Shown here: piece by piece, positions 22,672-34,200 of the stretch
How positions within the stretch are numbered: the first letter of the stretch is position 1
Layout of the letters: each line of letters starts with the position of its first letter
Assembly (NCBI GenBank): GCA_020631735.1
Contig: CM036170.1
Coordinates: 72,865,737-72,929,736, forward strand
Source: Saccharum officinarum
Lineage: Eukaryota; Streptophyta; Magnoliopsida; Poales; Poaceae
Reading direction: 5' to 3'
DNA length: 64,000 nucleotides
Notes under the pieces: generated by a model
Told to the model about the DNA's origin: nothing
What the model saw: only the letters and a program-made list of their open reading frames with translations
Databases searched by the model: none
Translations under genes and position numbers: made by a program

Positions 22672-23208
22672 AGAGAGCTCTAGTTTTTCTAATTGAATAT
22701 AAGATCAAACCTGTTATGTGTAAGGTCTTGCCTAGATCTTAATGTGAGACCCACATGTACCTAACAAAATAGTCCAACTCCCTTTCATCCTTATCCCCAC
22801 GGAGCCGAGGGGCCACCACTTGGCCGTCTCCCTGCACCTCGCTTCTAGCGCCACCCCTCCATCTGCCCCCTACCACCACCCCTTGACCCGCTTCCACCGC
22901 CACCCCTTTGCCTACTACAAGCGTCGCCCCTCCTCAGCTGAAGCTCCTCCCCTTACCCACTTACAACACCGCCCCTCACCACACTGAAGCTCCTCCCTTA
23001 GTGAACGCCAGCACCGCCATCTCCTCTTCGTTCATCTCCATTGCAAGTTCCCCGGCGGGTAGTGACCAGGACACATGCCACCCTCCAGCTCAACCCTGCC
23101 TCTACTCACATCGGCAACGACAACCACCCCGAGTTTTTTTATTTGTTGACATGGGGTCCTAACCTTAAGGCTCAATCTTAAGCTATTTTGGTTAAGGTCG
23201 AGCTCTGG
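22672..23208. mobile_element. Possible inverted-repeat element with Pro-rich GC core
   Basis: GAGCTCTAG.. at the left and ..AAGGTCGAGCTC at the right are imperfect inverted ends. The middle is C-rich (CCACCCCT repeats) and encodes only low-complexity Pro/Ser/Thr frames. The superfamily is unclear. Confidence 0.35.
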
Positions 23209-23284
23209 TATGTGATATGTATAAGACTAACCCTAAGATTGCCACCCTGGGACTTAAGGCCGACAAAAATCCCACACTCTAGAT

Positions 23285-24438
23285 CAGTGTCGGCCCTAGG
23301 GAAATGCACGGGGTGCGACAGCCGAGGCTCCGGACGAGGGAGGGGCTAATGCCCAAGTATACAAACCCCAGGCCCTATAGTCCATTATCGAATTAGTGAC
23401 TGCGTGCCGAGCAATCGCGCAGAGGTGGCGACGTTCGCGAGCGAGTGAGCAGCCTAGCAGTTGCGCAAACGCGGAGAGCCAGAGACACAAACAAACATGG
23501 CGCAAGGCGGCGGCAGCGACCAGGCGTCTAGGTTTCCAGGGCTCCACGCCTCCACCACTCATCAACTTTGAGGACAAGTTTTACGATCAGCATCAGGCCA
23601 TCGCCCATGAACCGATCAGTTTCATTTTTTTCTTATTTGTCTTTTGAATCCAAATCTGATTAATTATTTATATAGTATTTTAGACTTCTACTAGTACTCA
23701 GTATTCATAGAGTTGTGTTTTCCATCTAATTTATAAGGTGTTATAATTTTAGAATGTTACCTAAGAAATATTTGTCGGAGGGTGAGAAAAGAAAACGAAA
23801 AAGACGAGAATATCAATTTATTCAATCACAAAAAGGTGCTATACATAAGTTCTTTTTCAGAATAAAAAATGTTGCAAGTGACTTTGCCGGATTCTTTGAT
23901 GTCAGCGCTTGAGATTCTTGAGTTTGTTATGGCTGCAGATTGCTATCCAAATGTTTCAGTTGCCTATTGAATCCTCTTAACTATACCTGTGACTGTAGCT
24001 TCATCTGAAATAAGTTTCTCAAAATTGAAGTTGTTGAAGAACTATTTGAGATCACAAGAGAGCTTAAATGGCTTGGCTATGTGCACCATCGAAGAAGAAT
24101 ATCTTGGACACTATTGATTTCAATACCGTTCTTGATGATATTTGCATCAAAAAATACATGAAGAAGTATATTTTTATAAGAAGCAATGAATATGATGGAG
24201 TTCTCTATTCTTTCTTAAGGTAATCACATATTAGTTCTAGAAGTACAAATATATTGTTGTTTAGTCTACATTGTTTTTCGATAATCATACATGTTAAATT
24301 AACAATATATCATTGGATTTGTTTTCGCTATGCAAGTAAAATTTTCGCCTATATATATTATAAAATTTTATACATGGTCTGGAGGGGCTATCGTGATGAC
24401 TTCGCCAGAAGGCCCTCAAAATGCTAGGACCGGCACCG
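23285..24438 (+). mobile_element. Deleted hAT element with 8-bp TSD
   Basis: Terminal inverted repeats CAGTGTCGGCCC and GGACCGGCACCG (one strand read each). Flanks are CTCTAGAT (23277-23284) and CTTTAGAT (24439-24446), one mismatch. An 8-bp duplication and CAGTG-type ends are hAT traits. It keeps only part of a transposase (next entry). Confidence 0.85.
23870..24240 (+). pseudogene. hAT transposase C-terminal dimerisation domain remnant
   Basis: One plus-strand frame reads LEILEFVMAAD, then after a TGA at about 23969 ILLTIPVTVASSEISFSKLK, then LLKNYLRSQESLNGLAMCTI, the hallmark of the hAT C-terminal dimerisation region. The stop, a small loss in the YLRS..SQE stretch and the lack of the DDE core show it is dead. 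It lies inside the flanked hAT element. Confidence 0.8.
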
Positions 24439-24446
24439 CTTTAGAT

Positions 24447-25357
24447 GCACTAAGCAACAATTCCATGTGCTAGATGCATTGTGGACACATTGTGAATTCA
24501 CGAATCACAGCGGAGGTGTCCACGACTGCTCCATAGAACCGCTTTCACTGAATTTAGATTCGCCCGCGTAAAGGTTTTCACATGCATGCAACAGACACGT
24601 GTAAATTGTAGCCTTGATTGTTTACTATAGCTAAAAATCTCCAAATAACCCCAAATATTTGCTATTGGAACACCGTGCCCTCCATAATTCAATGTTTCAA
24701 TTCATTCAAATTCAAGGCGCTCCTTGCCGCAGTCTGATTATCTTGACAAACAAGGAGTATCAGCCTCGGCGCAGGTCGCGTACTGGAAGGCCCAACTCGC
24801 GCTAGTCCAAGCAGGAGTGGACAAGTTAAGCTGGCCCAGCCCAGGAGTATCGTATCTAGTTGCCGTAGCCCATTTTGCAGCCTGCGAGCTGCCTACTTTG
24901 GGGTATCAAAATGTATTAGCTGAACTCTGAATATTTCTAATTCGAACCCTGTCCTCCGAGAGCTGTTCCTCTCGCCCAAACCGCTGTTCTTCTTCTTCTT
25001 CCTCCTCACGTTTCCTTTCACCTCTTTCTTCCATGTTGCTGCTCACACCCAGGCACACAGCTGAGAGTGTCCATTTGCTTATGATCGTGTACTGTACGTT
25101 CTTATCCACTTTCTAGGGACCACCCACGTTCGCGGTTTCACTTTCACCTTCACCTATAGCGGCGCTACTACCTACTACAGCAAGTTCTGCGTGCAGTCAC
25201 GCGCTCCTGCCTTTCACTGCTTCCGATGCTCTGCCTCCTAAAGCTTGCTCTACCGTCCGCCACGGGGAGGATGAACCTAGCTCATGCACCGGCCTCATCA
25301 GTCTCACATGTCTGTTGGGAATCATGCATATATACAGAGTAGTACATATCTGTTGGG
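24447..25357. other. Intergenic; CT-rich microsatellite, no gene
   Basis: Holds a TTC-rich run near 24985-25010 (CTTCTTCTTCTTCCTCCTC) and a 12-bp repeat TCTGTTGGGAAT at about 25312 and 25349. No coding region is supported. Confidence 0.45.
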
Positions 25358-25360
25358 AAT

Positions 25361-25514
25361 GGCCTTTGTTCGGCTGGCTGGTTGCCAGCCAGCCAGCAGT
25401 GCTTTTCTTTCACACCAGTTCAGCACCAGCCACCAGTCACCAGTCAGCCAGCAGTATTTTTCTCTCATAATAAATCAGCCTCAGCCACCAGCCACCAGCC
25501 AGCCGAACGAGGCC
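25361..25514. mobile_element. MITE of the TTCGGCTGG family, AAT duplication
   Basis: GGCCTTTGTTCGGCTGGCTGG at the left and ACCAGCCAGCCGAACGAGGCC at the right form near-perfect inverted ends, flanked by AAT (25358-25360, 25515-25517). It is in the opposite orientation to the copy at 21951. Confidence 0.85.
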
Positions 25515-25664
25515 AATATTTACATATCAAAATAACTAGCCAACGTTCTCTTAGGCCCCGTTTGTTTGCGCTCTGCACGCTCCGGCTCCTAGTTCACTGT
25601 TACGCACTGTGTGTACACTGCTTTAGGGGGGAAAAAACCGGCTCTGAACGGCGCCGTGAACTAA

Positions 25665-25907
25665 GGGGCTGTTTAGTTGGCAAAATTTTTTGGCGAAACG
25701 CTACTGTAGCAGTTTCGTTGTTATTTGGTAAATATTGTCCAATCATGGTCTAATTAGGCTTAAAAGATTTGTCTCGTTCATTTCGTCTAAACTGTGTAAT
25801 TAGTTTTATTTTTTATCTATATTTAATGCTTCATGCATGTGTTCAAAGATTCGATGTGACGGGGAATCTGAAAATTTTGGCAAAATTTTTGACATCTAAA
25901 CGGTGCC
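25665..25907. mobile_element. Tourist MITE with TAA duplication (243 bp)
   Basis: GGGCTGTTTAGTTGGC at the left and ATCTAAACGGTGCC at the right, flanked by TAA at 25662-25664 and 25908-25910. The core TCTAATTAGGCTTAAAAG, TAATGCTTCATGCATG and CGATGTGACGGGGAATC is nearly the reverse complement of the copy at 9902. Confidence 0.9.
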
Positions 25908-26652
25908 TAACAGACCTCCGTAGAAGCCTGCCAAATTGCCAATCTCACTGCACCGTTTCTGGTTGAACTTTTGACATACGCTCCGTTTAGCTGAAAAATC
26001 ATGACTCAAAATATTCTTCTACTGGACTCGGAGCAGCGATGCAGCAGGCAGACGGGCAGCCGGCAAGACGCACCGATCCCTGGATCCCATGATCAAAAGG
26101 CTGAGAAAAAGCTGCCAAAAATTGGAATGGGAAAGGGACAAGGCAGGCGGCACCAGTCACCAAGATGCATCGACCCGCCATCGAGGGCCGAACAGCGAAA
26201 AGAGCCAAGAGAGAGAAGATGCAGTTTATGAGTAGAGTAGAGAATTCCTCAAAAAAAAAAGTAGAGTAGAGAAGGTGCAGACCGCAGATATTCATCGAAG
26301 GCGCCATGAATGTACTCGGTCGGAGTTCTTTGTTCCTTGACGTTCAAAATTTGCCATAGGGCTGGTGGAAAAGCCGGCTGATCTGTGAATAAGCTGAAAC
26401 AAGCTGAAACAAGCCTAAACATGACTTGCAGAACAGGGCCATACTGAAGATTTGGCAAACCAAAATTTAGATAAATATATTGCCATAAATTTGGCAAGAA
26501 AAATATAAAAGTTTAGCAAGTTTTGGTTGCAAACCAAATAGACAAATCTTTGACATGATAAATTTTGGAAGCGAAAAAATCAGGCCCTACGGAGTTTAGC
26601 AATTGATTCAACATTCGAACATGCGCGAACGATCATTGCTCACCGAACGAGT

Positions 26653-26658
26653 TTTATT
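26653..26658 (-). terminator. Candidate poly(A) signal of the thaumatin-like gene
   Basis: Minus-strand AATAAA about 230 nt after the stop codon, the only exact match found in this flank. Confidence 0.45.
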
Positions 26659-26890
26659 TCAGACTGCAAACTGTATGCAGCACCAACGGCCAGTAGACCA
26701 GTACCTACAGCCTACAGAAGAACACAGCACAGCCCACAGGCGACAGGCCCATAGCTATTCCAGCACAGAAGCGCGCACACTAGACAACACGCACACCGCA
26801 AATCCTAGCACTACTAGCGACACTTGTCGACGGCGACGGCGCACGGGCGCGCGCCCACCCCTCCGATCTCCGAGCTCCGAGCTCGGAGCT

Positions 26891-27649
26891 CTAGTGGCAG
26901 AAGATGACCTTGAGCTCGCGCGGCGCGGCGCACTCGTGGGTGAGCGAGGGGCTGTCGTGCGCGTAGGTGAAGGCCTGCGGGCACTCGCGCTTGAAGAACT
27001 CCGAGTACTTGGACGCGCGGCAGGTGCGCGGGCTGTTGTACATGTTGCGGCAGCACAGCTCGTCGGTGCGGAAGGCCTCGCAGCCGCTCTTGCACGCGAG
27101 GACGCTCCCCGCCGGGGACCGCAGCTGCAGCTCGCCGGGGCAGGTCTCGGTGAGGTTCTTGCGGCAGGCGAGGACGGGGCAGTTGCCCCGGCCCTCGTGC
27201 GGGGTCACGGACAGGCCCACGTTGAAGCCGTCCACCACGCTCACGCCGTACGAGGTCTGGTCGCTGTTGCCGCTGCCGTGGTGGAGGTTCACCTGCGCCA
27301 GCGTCGCGGGCGCCGCGCCGCCGAGCCCGAAGCACTGCAGCCGCCCGCCGCAGTCGCCCGTGGCGCAGTGGAGCTGCGCGCCGGCGCCCGCGCAGCCCGT
27401 GCGCGCCCAGATGCGGCCCGACCAGGGGTGGGCCGGCGCCGGGAACGACTTGTGGGAGAGCGGCGGGAGGAAGAAGCCACCGCCCTCCAGGACGTCGTGG
27501 CCGGAGTTGGCCTGGATGCCCGGCCACACCGGGTAGGGGCAGTTGTTCACCACGGTCAGGGTCATTGGGGCGTAGTCGGCGGCCACCAGGAGGCCGCAGC
27601 TCAGGAGCGAGGTGGCGAGCAGGCGGAGGAGCAGCTTGGGAGAAGCCAT
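26891..27649 (-). CDS. Thaumatin-like protein (PR-5 family), secreted, 252 aa
   Basis: Single-exon gene. The chosen ATG (27649) begins MASPKLLLRLLATSLLSCG, a typical signal peptide; an upstream in-frame start at 27700 would put a charged stretch before it. The mature part starts near APMTLTVVNNCPYPVWPGIQ and contains 16 cysteines, the full set for the eight disulfides of large thaumatin-like proteins, ending ELKVIFCH. PR-5 proteins are extracellular or vacuolar; many bind glucans or act against fungi. Two positions of the usual acidic-cleft REDDD set look altered: ATLAQV has Gln where Glu is normal and SYGVSVVDG has Gly where Asp is normal. A TATA box lies at 27737. Codon use is strongly GC-rich, usual for grass PR genes. 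The open plus-strand frames over it are shadows. Confidence 0.95.
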   Translation of the reverse strand: MASPKLLLRLLATSLLSCGLLVAADYAPMTLTVVNNCPYPVWPGIQANSGHDVLEGGGFFLPPLSHKSFPAPAHPWSGRIWARTGCAGAGAQLHCATGDCGGRLQCFGLGGAAPATLAQVNLHHGSGNSDQTSYGVSVVDGFNVGLSVTPHEGRGNCPVLACRKNLTETCPGELQLRSPAGSVLACKSGCEAFRTDELCCRNMYNSPRTCRASKYSEFFKRECPQAFTYAHDSPSLTHECAAPRELKVIFCH

Positions 27650-27736
27650 GGTTGAGTGGGTTCTTGTTCTCGAGCTGGTTGTGAGTTGTGGCCGTGACAA
27701 GTGAAGTGAGGACCGGGGTTTTAGCGGGTGGGGTGG

Positions 27737-27743
27737 TTTTATA
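27737..27743 (-). promoter_or_regulatory. TATA box of the thaumatin-like gene
   Basis: Minus-strand TATAAAA 88 bp upstream of the ATG, in GTTCTATAAAACCACCCC. It implies a leader of about 55-60 nt. Confidence 0.7.
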
Positions 27744-28008
27744 GAACGTGGGGGTTGTTGGTCCAGTGGGCGTCGTGGGTTTTGTTTGGCTCGAGCTGCG
27801 TCGAACTGGTGCCGTGGTGCGGGCGTGTCCGTGTCTCGAACTCTTCATGCATCGGTTACAAACCTCTCGCTTCAGCTTCGGAGCTTCCACCCACACCTTC
27901 CATGATTCCATCCGAGGATAAACGCAGCACCTGTTCTTCACCGCAGTAATACGTACACGAATGTTTTCTCACTGGACTCGTGTCACCAATTTGGCTGTAA
28001 TTCCATCA

Positions 28009-28236
28009 GGCCTGGTTTAGTTCGTGATTTTTTTTAGAAAATGGTACTGTAGTATTTTCGTTGTTATTTGATAATTAATGTCCAATTATAATCTAATTAG
28101 GCTTAAAAGATTTGTCTCGTGAATTTCGTCTAAACTGTGCAATTAGTTTTATTTTTTATCTATATTTAATGCTTTATATATGCATCTAAAGATTCGATGT
28201 GACGAAAAACCTTAAAATTTTGAGAACTAAACATGC
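28009..28236. mobile_element. Tourist-like MITE
   Basis: GGCCTGGTTTAGTTCGTG at the left and GAGAACTAAACATGCC at the right, with core TCTAATTAGGCTTAAAAG and GATTCGATGTGACG. It lies about 265 bp upstream of the thaumatin-like TATA box. Confidence 0.75.
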
Positions 28237-28603
28237 CGCAATAATTCAAGTGGTACGCGAACACTTTGTCCACTGAGAAAAGAATATCTGACTCAGAATG
28301 ATTGTTCAGTCACATCTATTCCATGTTTGGTGTCAAGGCTATATTGTCTTTTTGCAATCACATCTATTCTATTCAGGTTTGCTATGGAAAAATACGTGTT
28401 CACAAGTTCAGTTTTTGGTGTTGCATTTCATAAGTTAATAACCTGGTAAATGCGTTAGAGACTGTTTTCAAAGATTATACTGCTCGGCAGGACTCTGGCG
28501 ATAGAATCAAACATGACAATTGTCCCTATGATGCTTGCTTTTATCTTGGCCTTATAACCATGACCAGCTGAAGAAGACGTGTCACGTCCGTGTTTCAAAC
28601 TTG

Positions 28604-28888
28604 GCCCGTGTTTAGATCCGGACTGGGGTGCCCTGATTCGGGCACGGTAGCAACAGTGCCCGTGTCGGGGGCACTGTAGCACCTTTTGTTTTTTAGTGCA
28701 AAAAAATGTTCAAAAATTGATTAATTAGACTCAAAATGTTCGTCTCGCAAAGTACAACAAAACTGTGCAATTAATTTTTTATTTCATCTACATTTAGTAC
28801 TCCATGTATTTGCGGATATTTTGATGTGATGGGAAATCTTCTTTTTCATACTGAAATTTGGGGATGAATTGAGAACTAAAGCAGGGCT
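28604..28888. mobile_element. Tourist-like MITE
   Basis: GGCCCGTGTTTAGATCCGG at the left and GAGAACTAAAGCAGGGC at the right, with core TTCGTCTCGCAAAGTACAAC shared with 21216. The left part carries an inverted GTGCCC/GGGCAC stretch. Confidence 0.75.
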
Positions 28889-29784
28889 TGCTACCTCGAA
28901 GATGCCTATCCTTGAACTTACTTTTTCAAAGCAGCTTTAAAGAAAACAAGCTAGTAGCTATCTGTCTACTAGGTTTGTACATGCAGATGGCAGTACTTCG
29001 GACAGCTGAAGGATTGCCATGCGAGCGGGATCACTGTAGACCAATTTTATATGCAAAAAGTTTGTATAAATCATTTTATATAAACAAACATATGAAACTT
29101 GAAAAACTCGCATTGAAAACAGGGTCCTAAAGTTGAGCTAGCATCCGCGGTACTTTACGTGGTAGCTTTCTTGGCAATGGCAATGCACTCCGTGTTCTAA
29201 CATGACCTTTTTCTCCTGAGCAAAGCTATCCTGTGGTCTGTGGATAAGCACGTCACACGTGCCATCATAAGTACATAGCACGACTGCACGACCTCCGCAA
29301 AGGAGACCCAGGCCGCAGGGCCATCGGACGGTCAGGGTGGGGTCGCATAGGTCATGGGGTACACCATGGGCGTGGTGTCCAACCAATTTTATTCCGGCCT
29401 GGAGCTGGGCGAGAGGTGTGCCACCTTTCTTGCAACAGGGCGCACGGTACGTGTGGTGCAGCACAACAGTCAACAGCAGCGGCTTTATTATTCGCACAAG
29501 AACAGTCGTTTCCTGCAGCGGGCAGGCGAATCCTGCCACCGCCGGGCCCCGATCTTGTAGCTTCACGGATGGTATCATGACGTGAGGCCTGCATCGCGAA
29601 TGCATTGGCTTTGTTTGCTTTACCTTTTCAATCTTTCGCGTTCGGCGGTCGGGGGTGGAGCCGTCCGGCCCACATGTCGGAGAGCGGCGACGATGACCTC
29701 ATGCTCCTTGCACTTTCTGAGGTTCTATGTGATCCAGCCTATCCTTTGTGATACAGCTCCTTCCTGCGTGCCAAACACCGTGCA
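28889..29784. other. Intergenic; no supported gene
   Basis: Open frames on both strands around 29138-29605 overlap each other and show no recognised motif. Confidence 0.4.
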
Positions 29785-30545
29785 GAGCATCTCCAGCAGT
29801 CCTCCAAATCTTAATATGGTCCGTCATCTTCATAAAACTGTCATATTGCGAAAGATGATCACTTTTTCTTCTCAATATGGCCCCCCTTTTTATTTAGCCA
29901 TCAAAAAACACCCCATCTCCCCTCAAATAGAGGGAGAGTTACATCTCCCCAATATGCGGAGCCCACTGTAACTGTCACTCTCCTCCCTCTCGGCTCTCTC
30001 TCTCCCATGGTGTCGAGCACACCGTTGCCTCTCGCCTCTCTCTTTGCCATGGCCGCCGCCATCCCCAGGTAGGCCTGCACGCTGCCGCGCCTCGACCCAC
30101 CGCCACCGCCGGCCAGTCCCGCGCGTCACGGGCATCGGCCCACCGTGGCCAAGGCAGCCGCTGGCCCTGGGCAAGTCTGCGTGTGGGCGCACCTCGGCCT
30201 GCCGTGGCCATGGCAACCGCCGCCCCCGGTCAGGTCCACACACCGCCCGCTGCCATGGCCGCCACCTCCCCCAACCAGGCCTACGTAGATCTCGTGGGGA
30301 GGAGGTAGGCGGAGGGAGGAAGAGGCCGGGCATCGCGTGGTGATGGTCGGAGTTGGGGATGCCACCGCCAACGCCCGCAACCGGAGTTGGTGAAGACCGG
30401 ATTTGCTACAAGCCTTTTTTTTAGCCTACGAGTGCGGGAGAGATGAACCGAGGGGAGAGAAAAGGAAAGGGAAAAAAATAAAAAATGTTACTGATAGGTG
30501 AGTCTTATATATTAGGGGAGATTTTTGATGATCTGCTGGAGCATC
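29785..30545. mobile_element. Probable non-autonomous element with GAGCATCTCC ends
   Basis: GAGCATCTCCAGCAGTCC at the left faces GATCTGCTGGAGCATC at the right, imperfect inverted ends. The middle (29985-30330) is GC-rich and Pro/Arg/Gly-coding in several frames, like a captured exon or promoter fragment. A short second copy of the ends (GAGCATCTCCACC..GATGCTC, 30538-30582) abuts. Boundaries are approximate. Confidence 0.45.
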
Positions 30546-30589
30546 TCCACCAATAATTTTAAAAGTAGTATTGATAGATGCTCTTAGGA

Positions 30590-31245
30590 GAAACCGATGC
30601 TAGAGTGTATGCGTTATGCATTTGCAGAATATATCACTCTGGTCTGAATCTCTTTAGATAGGTTCTTACCATTTGCGATGAACATTATGTTCGTTTTGCA
30701 TTTAAAAGTGCTTCTAAAAAGCTTTTTGTCTTGATTAATTTTTTTTTGTATAAATAAGAAAGGCCAGAATAGAAAATTTCATCGAAACAAACGGTACCCA
30801 CCTGCCCAATCCATTTATTCAAATTGTAGTGAGACGTAAAGATTGGGTGATCATTATAATCCTGTATCTCGCTTGTTTGGATATGATTATTATGATATCT
30901 TTTTTTCATCAGCTTCTCAAAATCCGCTGAGGCTGAGATAAAAAATTCCAAACCGGGACCGATATTCTGAAGTACCCGAAGGGCCGAACCGCCGAAGGAA
31001 TCGGAACTAACGAACTAACACACGAGTAAATCATGGACAGCTCAGGGACCGAGTCGTAAATAGCCCATCTTCCCTAGCTTTCAGGTTCCAGCCATCGCGT
31101 TAACTGCCGCCTCCCCCCCTCCCTTCTGCCGCACAGAGCCCAAATCGCGGCGGATTCCTCGACCTCCGCCCTCCAGGGAGCCGCTGCGGCGCCGGGTTTC
31201 GTGCACCGACTTGTTTGCCCACCTCCGCCTCCTCGGCGGCGAACC
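30590..31245 (+). promoter_or_regulatory. Upstream region of the HVA22-like gene
   Basis: AT-rich to about 31060, then a GC-rich leader up to the ATG at 31246. No TATA box at the right distance is evident, consistent with a housekeeping-type promoter. No other gene is seen. Confidence 0.45.
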
Positions 31246-34200
31246 ATGGCTCTCCTCGCCCCCGCCATCTCCGGCGAGGTACGCGCCCTTCCCGCTCTGC
31301 TTTCCCACGGAAACCTGGATCGCTCGTGCCTCTCGAGCTATCTCGCTCCCGTTCGTTCGCGCGTTCACCGGAAGGATCGGGGTGTCGTTGTCGTGCAGCT
31401 ACTCTATGCTAATTGATTAATCGTGTATGGTTTCTGTCAGCTGGGTTTGGGTAGGGGGACGAATGTGCAGATTGGGGTTGGGCGCGGCTGAATGTTTTGT
31501 ACCGAAGGGCTGTGGCAGATCGTGGAACAAAACAGGGAGTTTCTGTTCGGTGGTTATGGAGCTTCCGTGCGGGTTGAGCCAAGTATGGTTGCCTTTCCCA
31601 GGGAATGAGGGAATCCTAGCCATTGTTCCCCAAAATTTACCTTCTTCCCCGTCACTGAAGGGCTGAATTGATTATTGTGAGAACTGGGACAGTCCTGTAA
31701 CCGCCATTGATCTTGCAGTGTATTTTGTCAATATGGTTAGAAAATCAGTATTATATTATTATATTAGTGGAAATGACAGCATCTCCAAGAGTTGCCTATA
31801 AAGCCTCCCAATCCAGGATTTTCGGTGAGAATTGAAAAACCTATCTCCAAGAGTTCCCAATCCCACCTCCCAATCTTTTGGCATGGAAAAAAATCACAGA
31901 ACGCGCGGATATATCCGCGCTTCTTCCACGCGTGTATCAGTCGGCCAATATGAGGTTGAAGGGCGTGGGAAAGAATAAAGAGTAGGAAAGGGTTCCTATG
32001 CAAATGTACAACAGAGAAAAAATATATAAAAGTGGTTAGAATAATTTAGAAATAGTATATGATTGTTGATGCAAAATTGTCTTCTATATTTTAGGATTGA
32101 ATTATTGGAAACTGTTGGAGATGGTCTTATTTATTTCTCCCAATACTTTTTGGCGACTTGAAAAACATGGTTTTAGGAAGAAATTTTTGGGAACTCTTGG
32201 AGATGCTCTTAGGGGGAAAAAATATGAGTTTCAAGTATTAATCCATTTGTCAATCGTCATGTGAGCTTATTCGTGATATCTGATATGAACCAACCTGGTT
32301 ACATACTCATATTCGCCAAAGCTGACTGAATAGATAATGACTTTTGTGTTTTAATGTGTTCAGTTTTTTTTGGATTTGATGCCTTTCAAGAGTGCACATG
32401 ACTTGAATTTAAAATACCCTTTGTGTAGCAAATTTGTAACACCCAGTCACATGTCAAGAGTATCTTGCTCCACTAGCACCAGGGTATTTTCTTATTTACG
32501 AAACATTCTTCATTTTGCTCGTTCCTTTTATCCTATGGTCCAAAATTTAATGGTTGATCCATGGAATTCAAGTGCTCTTAGTGCATCTGAATATGGACAC
32601 TTGAATATTCAAATTCCTGAGCCGTGGATTGTGTTGATACTTAACTTTTCTAAAGATTTCAGGATAGATTCTTCATAGATTTCACAATTTCCAAAAATAT
32701 TCATTGCAACGTAAACGTTATTTATGATTTGTGTTAAAACTGTATTCGCAGGTTGGTTTGCGGCTCTTATTGGCGCCACTAAGCTCTAACATAGTCATCC
32801 GTACAGCCAGGTACTTAGACATTGTGATATGTTAACATGTTTATCTCTGTGTTGTGCTCCCTGGAAGTTGGTACTAGGGTGTATAATGAGTCAACTGCAC
32901 TTTTTTTTTCGAGCTTTCTTTGAAATTGGCATAATCTTATTTATCATAGTCTCCTGAATTGTTTGAGACCCAACTTCAAACCGAGCTTAACGAGCTGAGC
33001 CAAAGTTGAAAGTCATTCAAAATCAAGTCATTTTCATTTTAAAAAAGAAAAACGAGTTCAATCCGAGCACTTTTGAAACGAGCCACCAAGCCAGCTTAAC
33101 AAGCTTTTTTGTCCAGCCCTCTGGTATTGGTATGAGGTATGATACTAGAAAAGGTCGATAGCTTATGCTGTGCCAATAAAATAGTATATGTTATAAACTG
33201 TCCAATGGCCATACAGATGCCCATTCCTTGTAGTTTATCAGGTTTATATTTTTCTGCAAACAGTTTATGCTGGCAATAGTCAATAGCTACAACTTCAATC
33301 TATGTGAGCTGGGCATCATCTGTAACTAGAACATTTTTGTCTGCTATTAGGCACGATATTTTCATGTTAAATTGCTTGGTTGCCTTATTTAATGTAATAA
33401 ATGATAAAATATACATTATTTTGGCTTTCCTTTTCAAAAGTGTGCTACCATCATTGTATGGGTAATGATTTAATTCACGTTTTTTTATTCTTACCTCATG
33501 CTGCTGCAGTTGTGCTGTGGGGATCGGTCTACCTGTATACTCCACTTTCAGAGCTATAGAGAAGAAGGATGAAAAAGAGAAAGAGCGGTTGCTTTTGTAT
33601 TGGGCAGGTCTGTAAGGAGATGAATTTTTTAGTATTTTTCAATAGTAGCTAATCAACTTATTTTAGTACTAAGTATATTGATGAAAATGCTGTACAAACT
33701 TTTGCTACTTTTAGCATTATGCGGCAAAGCTGTGCATATGTTGTTGTACTTTATGGAGTTATTCAGCTGGTTGTATTTGATATTCAAGTAATATTCTGGA
33801 TTTAGTACCCACTGTTTATTTTCCCTGTCATAAATAGTCTTAGCTAATATTGCATGGGCACAAACTTGCCTTCTCTTGATTTAACAAGTTATAGACTTGG
33901 ATCCTGTTTGGGTGTCATAGTTCTCAGAAAGGGGAAAACCATGGTATTCATAAACTACAATTTTAGAAACCTATGTAACATCACAGTTTAGAAAAAAGAG
34001 GCCCGGGTTCAAGTTTCTTAAATTCTAAAAAAGGCTACGTTTTGGCAATAGTATTGTTTTGAAAACTACAAATTTATTATTTATTATATCCAACACCTTA
34101 TAGTTTTTAAAACCAAAAAATTCTTTTAGCGAAACTATAGTGTTTTCTGAAAATTCCAAAATATTTTACATTCAACCAGGTCCTTAATAATACCATAAGA

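Noticed and set aside
22908..23162. 84-aa Pro/Thr/Ser-rich frame
   Set aside because: Lies in a C-rich low-complexity core between imperfect inverted ends; no domain or start context.
26603..27655. 350-aa plus-strand open frame over the thaumatin-like gene
   Set aside because: Ala/Arg/Val-rich antisense shadow of a very GC-rich gene; the minus frame has a signal peptide and 16 cysteines.
26814..27941. 375-aa minus-strand frame overlapping the thaumatin-like gene
   Set aside because: Shifted frame of low complexity (Arg/Pro), no domain; it is a by-product of GC-rich codon use.
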